Positions 9,268-12,110 of a DNA stretch of 12,110 nucleotides are shown here, piece after piece (position 1 is the first letter of the stretch; each line of letters starts with the position of its first letter). The stretch comes from Cerioporus squamosus (Eukaryota; Basidiomycota; Agaricomycetes; Polyporales; Polyporaceae): NCBI GenBank assembly GCA_022592435.1, contig JABYQS010000855.1, positions 1 to 12,110 on the forward strand, read 5' to 3'. The position numbers and the translations under genes were made by a program. A model generated the notes under the pieces. The model saw only the letters and a list, made by a program, of their open reading frames with translations, did no database searches and was not told where the DNA came from.

Positions 9268-10402
9268 TCAGTGAAGGTCGTTCTCATACACCTTCTTGAA
9301 GCTTGGGCGTTCGGCCCAAGCTGTCCAGTACGCGGCTACCTTCGCAGGGACAGGCTGCTTCGTCTCCTTCTCGAGGGCCTTGTAACCGTCCTTCTCAGGC
9401 TTGGCTCCAGCGAAGAACGCGATCCGAGCCAGCCATGCTGCAAGGTGGAAGTCGTCTTCTCCGGGGGTCTCTCCTCCGAGGAAGCCAGAGTCGGGAAGCT
9501 TGGCAGGGAGCTCCTCGAGGATGAAGGACACGAGGTTCTGCCAGTGCGCATTCGACTGCTTGAAGAACTGCTGCTTAGCCTCCTCGGGGACCTCGCCCTT
9601 GTAGATGGCGAGGAATCCGCCGTTGCCGGTCTTCTTGCCTTCGTAGAACTCCTTGAACTGCGCGGCCTCCGGGAGGACCGAGTGCTTCTCCAGGGAGTCT
9701 TGCCCTGCGTCGAGTACTTAGATGTTTTGCGTTCAGTGCGGGGAAACGTAGCTGAGACTTACTGTTCTGCAGGAACGTCAGGGGGAATCCGGACGCGTGC
9801 GCCTTCAGCTCATCCTCGTTACGCTGTATGCGGTCGATTAGCCTCGGTATGCGCGGTCACCGTGGTCTCGCGCACCGCCAACAGCATAGGCGCATTTGGG
9901 TCAAGCTTGTCCTCGTGGACCTTGTCGATAAACGCTGTACCCTTGGTGACCTTCTTGGGGGCGTGCGCAACAAGGTAGGAGATCACGTCTTTGGTGTTGG
10001 TGTACGCCTTCCCGTCCGCGACAAGCGTGGGGAGCGTGGCGTGAGGGTTCTAGTGCAGCGGCAAGGACAGCATTAGCCTGGAAAGCCCGGACACGGACGG
10101 TCGACGTGCGACGAGATATGAGTGATACTGTACGTACGATCTTGACAAACTCGGGGTCGAAGTTGGCGCCCTCGGCGAGGTTCACGACCTTTGTCTCGAT
10201 GGCGTCCTCGGTGTAGCCCAGTTCAGCACTAATTGCGACCAGTCAGTTTGGGTTCACTGTATACGCTCATTGGCGCGTCACGTACATGGCGAGCTCCGCA
10301 GCTGCTGCCCAGATGGACATGCCAAAAGTGTAGAAAACAGGCTGAAGGGTTTGGTCAGAGTGAGGTACTGCAGAGTGTGCAGGGATCATGTACCTTCGAC
10401 AT
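9268..10402 (-). CDS. Glutathione transferase, fungal type, possibly FuA class
   Basis: Conjugates or carries glutathione-linked small molecules in the cytosol; fungal FuA enzymes are linked to wood-derived compounds. Exons (minus): 10402-10394, 10341-10286, 10228-10138, 10049-9876, 9823-9763, 9704-9268 (828 nt, 275 aa, frame intact). The first exon codes only MSK. The thioredoxin-like N-domain has KPVFYTFGMSIWAAAAELA, then INPHATLPTLVADGK with the cis-Pro at about 59, and TNTKDVISYL in the place that holds the glutathione gamma-Glu. The helical C-domain ends in GGETPGEDDFHLAAWLARIA, with Asp-Phe-His-Leu-Ala as the usual N-capping region, and an AYWTAWAERPSFKK segment. There is no Cys in the whole protein, so it is not an omega- or Xi-type Cys enzyme; a Tyr or Ser near residues 7-12 could serve. 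A 52-nt intron (9875-9824) is easy to miss. Class assignment is tentative. Confidence 0.85.
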
Positions 10403-11358
10403 GTTGGTGGAGTGCAGAGTGTTCTTTGTGGTCCGGTAGGTGAACTATGTAGGTTCTGTGCGGATTGCAGTCTGTCTCGCGATGCGCTCTTATATCCGTC
10501 GGCGCGAGACACATGGACGCCCGCAAGAGTTGACTTGGATGAAACTACCGGTCAACTTCGGTGACAGTGGGTGAGCCAACCACGTCCACGGATGGTATCA
10601 TGTCGATGCGATCTCGAGTTCGGTCAGCATGGGTATTGCCTAGCCGTATCTGTTGACCAATCCCAACTTCCGCAGGCCACTAAACGTGCACCTCCGTGCT
10701 CAGGCGGTGGCAATTCGTCTCGAGCTGTCCGGAGGAATGCTGGAGGAAGGTGTCGCTGCACTGCACGGCATCATTTGCTGGGTAAGATGTGGCTCGCATC
10801 ATACTAGCCACCGACATGCATGACCAACGCGTGTCACGTGGGCGCGTCGTGACCCCGGCGTTGGTCCCCCCTTCATGGATCCGCGAGTCTGCGACGTACG
10901 ACGATGTGTAAGAAGGCCTGCGGCATTGACATGAACTTGTATGGAATGCTCTTTCTGCACCGACTGAATATGAAAAGGCCTTAGAATATCCCGCGCTCCC
11001 CGGACGTCCTGGTTTTGAATGTTACTGTGTACGAGTACTTCGAATTTACGGGTGAAGGCACAGCGGATCTCATTGAGGTGTCGTCTAACACCTGCATACG
11101 CAAGTCTTCCATCCATACGAAGTGCTATGAGCATTGACGCACGCCCACGGAGAAACTGTCCGTTGAAGTAGACAACGGCAAACCCTCTTGGACAGGCGGT
11201 CCAGCATGGGTCATAATACAGGCTCTGTCAATTACAGTATTCCTCAACCATCAGTCGTGTCCGATGCAATGGCCATTGTTGACGTTCGAGGGGCATGCAA
11301 GCAACGCGCTGATAACGAATTACTCCCACTGCAGCGGGCATAAGGTGACCGTCTCTCG
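10403..11358. other. Intergenic region, GST promoter side and BTB gene 3' side
   Basis: No gene is supported: the longest open frame (10799-11134, minus) has no recognisable domain and no plausible splicing context. The left part holds the GST promoter with a TATA box. A CACGTG E-box lies at 10835-10840, about 430 bp from the GST start. The right part should contain the 3' untranslated region of the BTB gene. I see no repeat or RNA gene. Confidence 0.6.
10489..10496 (-). promoter_or_regulatory. TATA box of the GST gene
   Basis: On the minus strand GATATAAG is found 87 nt before the ATG at 10402, a distance like that of the polyubiquitin TATA box in this window. Confidence 0.6.
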
Positions 11359-12110
11359 TCAGAATGCATAACCCGATGACAGGCTCACCTCTATCGTTTC
11401 TGGAAGGGAGCGGGCTAAAGCCCGCAAGTTATCCAAACTAGCAGACTCATCGTAGTACTTGCCTCCGCACTTGCATTGTGCCTCCAGGAGGGCGACCAGC
11501 TCTGGTATGGTGCTAGGCCGTTCGCCGCTCTCGCGCAACACCCGAACCCTCCACGGCTCTCGGCTCCATGCCAACTTGAACACCGCCCAGGAAGTGTGAG
11601 CACAACGTTCACCACAAAACCTGCAACATGCGAACATGTTAGCGACGTTGAATGATACCGTGCTATCCAGCTCTTCATTTGTTTTGACACGTCGCCTTTC
11701 GTGGAGAGAGAGCAGTTTCACGACGTATGGAGTCTCGACATGGCGCAGCTCAAGCAGCTTCTCGGGAGAGAGGAAGTTGACGGCAAGGATACGCCCCACT
11801 GCCTTCTGTGCTTCCGCTTCCCAAGACATCCTGCACGCCATTCCATATACGCGGACTGGATGGGTATCAAGGAAAGACGGTAGGGCAAGCCGCAGGATCG
11901 CGACGGGAAAGGGCATGTCGTACTTTTCCGCGGTGAACAGCAAAGTTTCGACGAAATCGATGTCGTGAAAGTGAGGTAATGAAGTCCCGCTGACGATGGA
12001 TAGCAGAGCGGCAAGGGTGTCTGCGCTCTCGCTCACGGCGATAGGTTCGTTCGAGCTGTTGGGCGAACCGGAGGGCTGCTGGGGTATCGTGAACATCGTG
12101 CGGAACCATC
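11359..12110 (-). CDS. BTB/POZ domain protein, partial (5' end outside window)
   Basis: The frame is open from the window edge (reading WFRTMFTIPQQPSG) to the stop at 11359, without introns, 249 complete codons plus the stop. The FRTMFTIPQ start matches the middle of a BTB domain, where a conserved Phe-Met-Phe helix end is followed by a Pro/Ser-rich loop, VSESADTLAALL, the long helices with VETLLFTAEKYDMPFPVAIL and RVYGMACRMSWEAEAQKAVG. The family is greatly expanded in Agaricomycetes. The C-terminal half has the usual W-and-Cys pattern (CCRFCGERC, then CKCGGK), possibly a metal site. BTB proteins often act as dimers and CUL3 adaptors, but for this fungal type no role is known to me. The first ATG in the frame, 12096-12094, is internal to the domain and not the true start. 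Confidence 0.85.
   Translation of the reverse strand, partial: WFRTMFTIPQQPSGSPNSSNEPIAVSESADTLAALLSIVSGTSLPHFHDIDFVETLLFTAEKYDMPFPVAILRLALPSFLDTHPVRVYGMACRMSWEAEAQKAVGRILAVNFLSPEKLLELRHVETPYVVKLLSLHERRRVKTNEELDSTVSFNVANMFACCRFCGERCAHTSWAVFKLAWSREPWRVRVLRESGERPSTIPELVALLEAQCKCGGKYYDESASLDNLRALARSLPETIEVSLSSGYAF

Noticed and set aside
10799..11134. 111-codon minus-strand frame between GST and BTB genes
   Set aside because: No domain, no start or splice context and no codon pattern like the neighbouring genes; treated as chance.
11410..11425. Perfect 6-bp hairpin GCGGGC-TAAA-GCCCGC, terminator-like
   Set aside because: It lies inside the BTB coding frame (residues LRALAR) and such terminators do not act in nuclear fungal genes.

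Overview
The window looks like nuclear DNA of a basidiomycete fungus, probably an Agaricomycete of the wood-decay type (order Polyporales is a guess from protein flavour, not a proof). The grounds are GC-rich sequence, genes cut by many introns of about 46-117 nt with GTNNGT donors and CTNAC/CTAAT-like branch points, pyrimidine-rich leaders, TATA boxes about 90-180 nt before some start codons, and a typical fungal gene set. No RNA gene, transposon, CRISPR array or bacterial-style operon was seen.

Layout: 1-940 no gene; 1048-2195 (+) polyubiquitin with four ubiquitin units; 2408-3534 (-) UTP23, a small-subunit processome factor; 3765-4872 (+) EMC7, an ER membrane complex subunit; 4907-5606 (-) a fungal protein I cannot name; 6217-7634 (+) a secreted CAP/PR-1-like protein; 8091-9172 (+) a two-helix membrane protein resembling yeast Dlt1; 9268-10402 (-) a glutathione transferase; 10403-11358 no gene; 11359-12110 (-) the 3' part of a BTB/POZ protein whose start lies outside the window. 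All splice models were built by hand from reading frame, splice sites and family sequence.

The genes do not form an obvious pathway. They are mainly housekeeping functions (protein turnover, ribosome assembly, membrane protein insertion) next to secretion and detoxification genes. UTP23/EMC7 and the unnamed gene/CAP gene are divergent pairs; polyubiquitin/UTP23, EMC7/unnamed gene and DLT1/GST are tail-to-tail pairs with short gaps (only 34 bp for EMC7/unnamed gene).

The most notable points are: (1) two separate one-base frame breaks, in UTP23 and in the CAP gene, both at a four-C run followed by A and both cured by a single extra C, which points to consensus errors or recent mutations; (2) a polyubiquitin gene whose alternating intron positions and paired synonymous codons show that a two-ubiquitin module was duplicated as a block; (3) a heat-shock-type element upstream of that gene; (4) an overlapping upstream ORF in a better start context than the DLT1 start. 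I found no convincing new biological system here.
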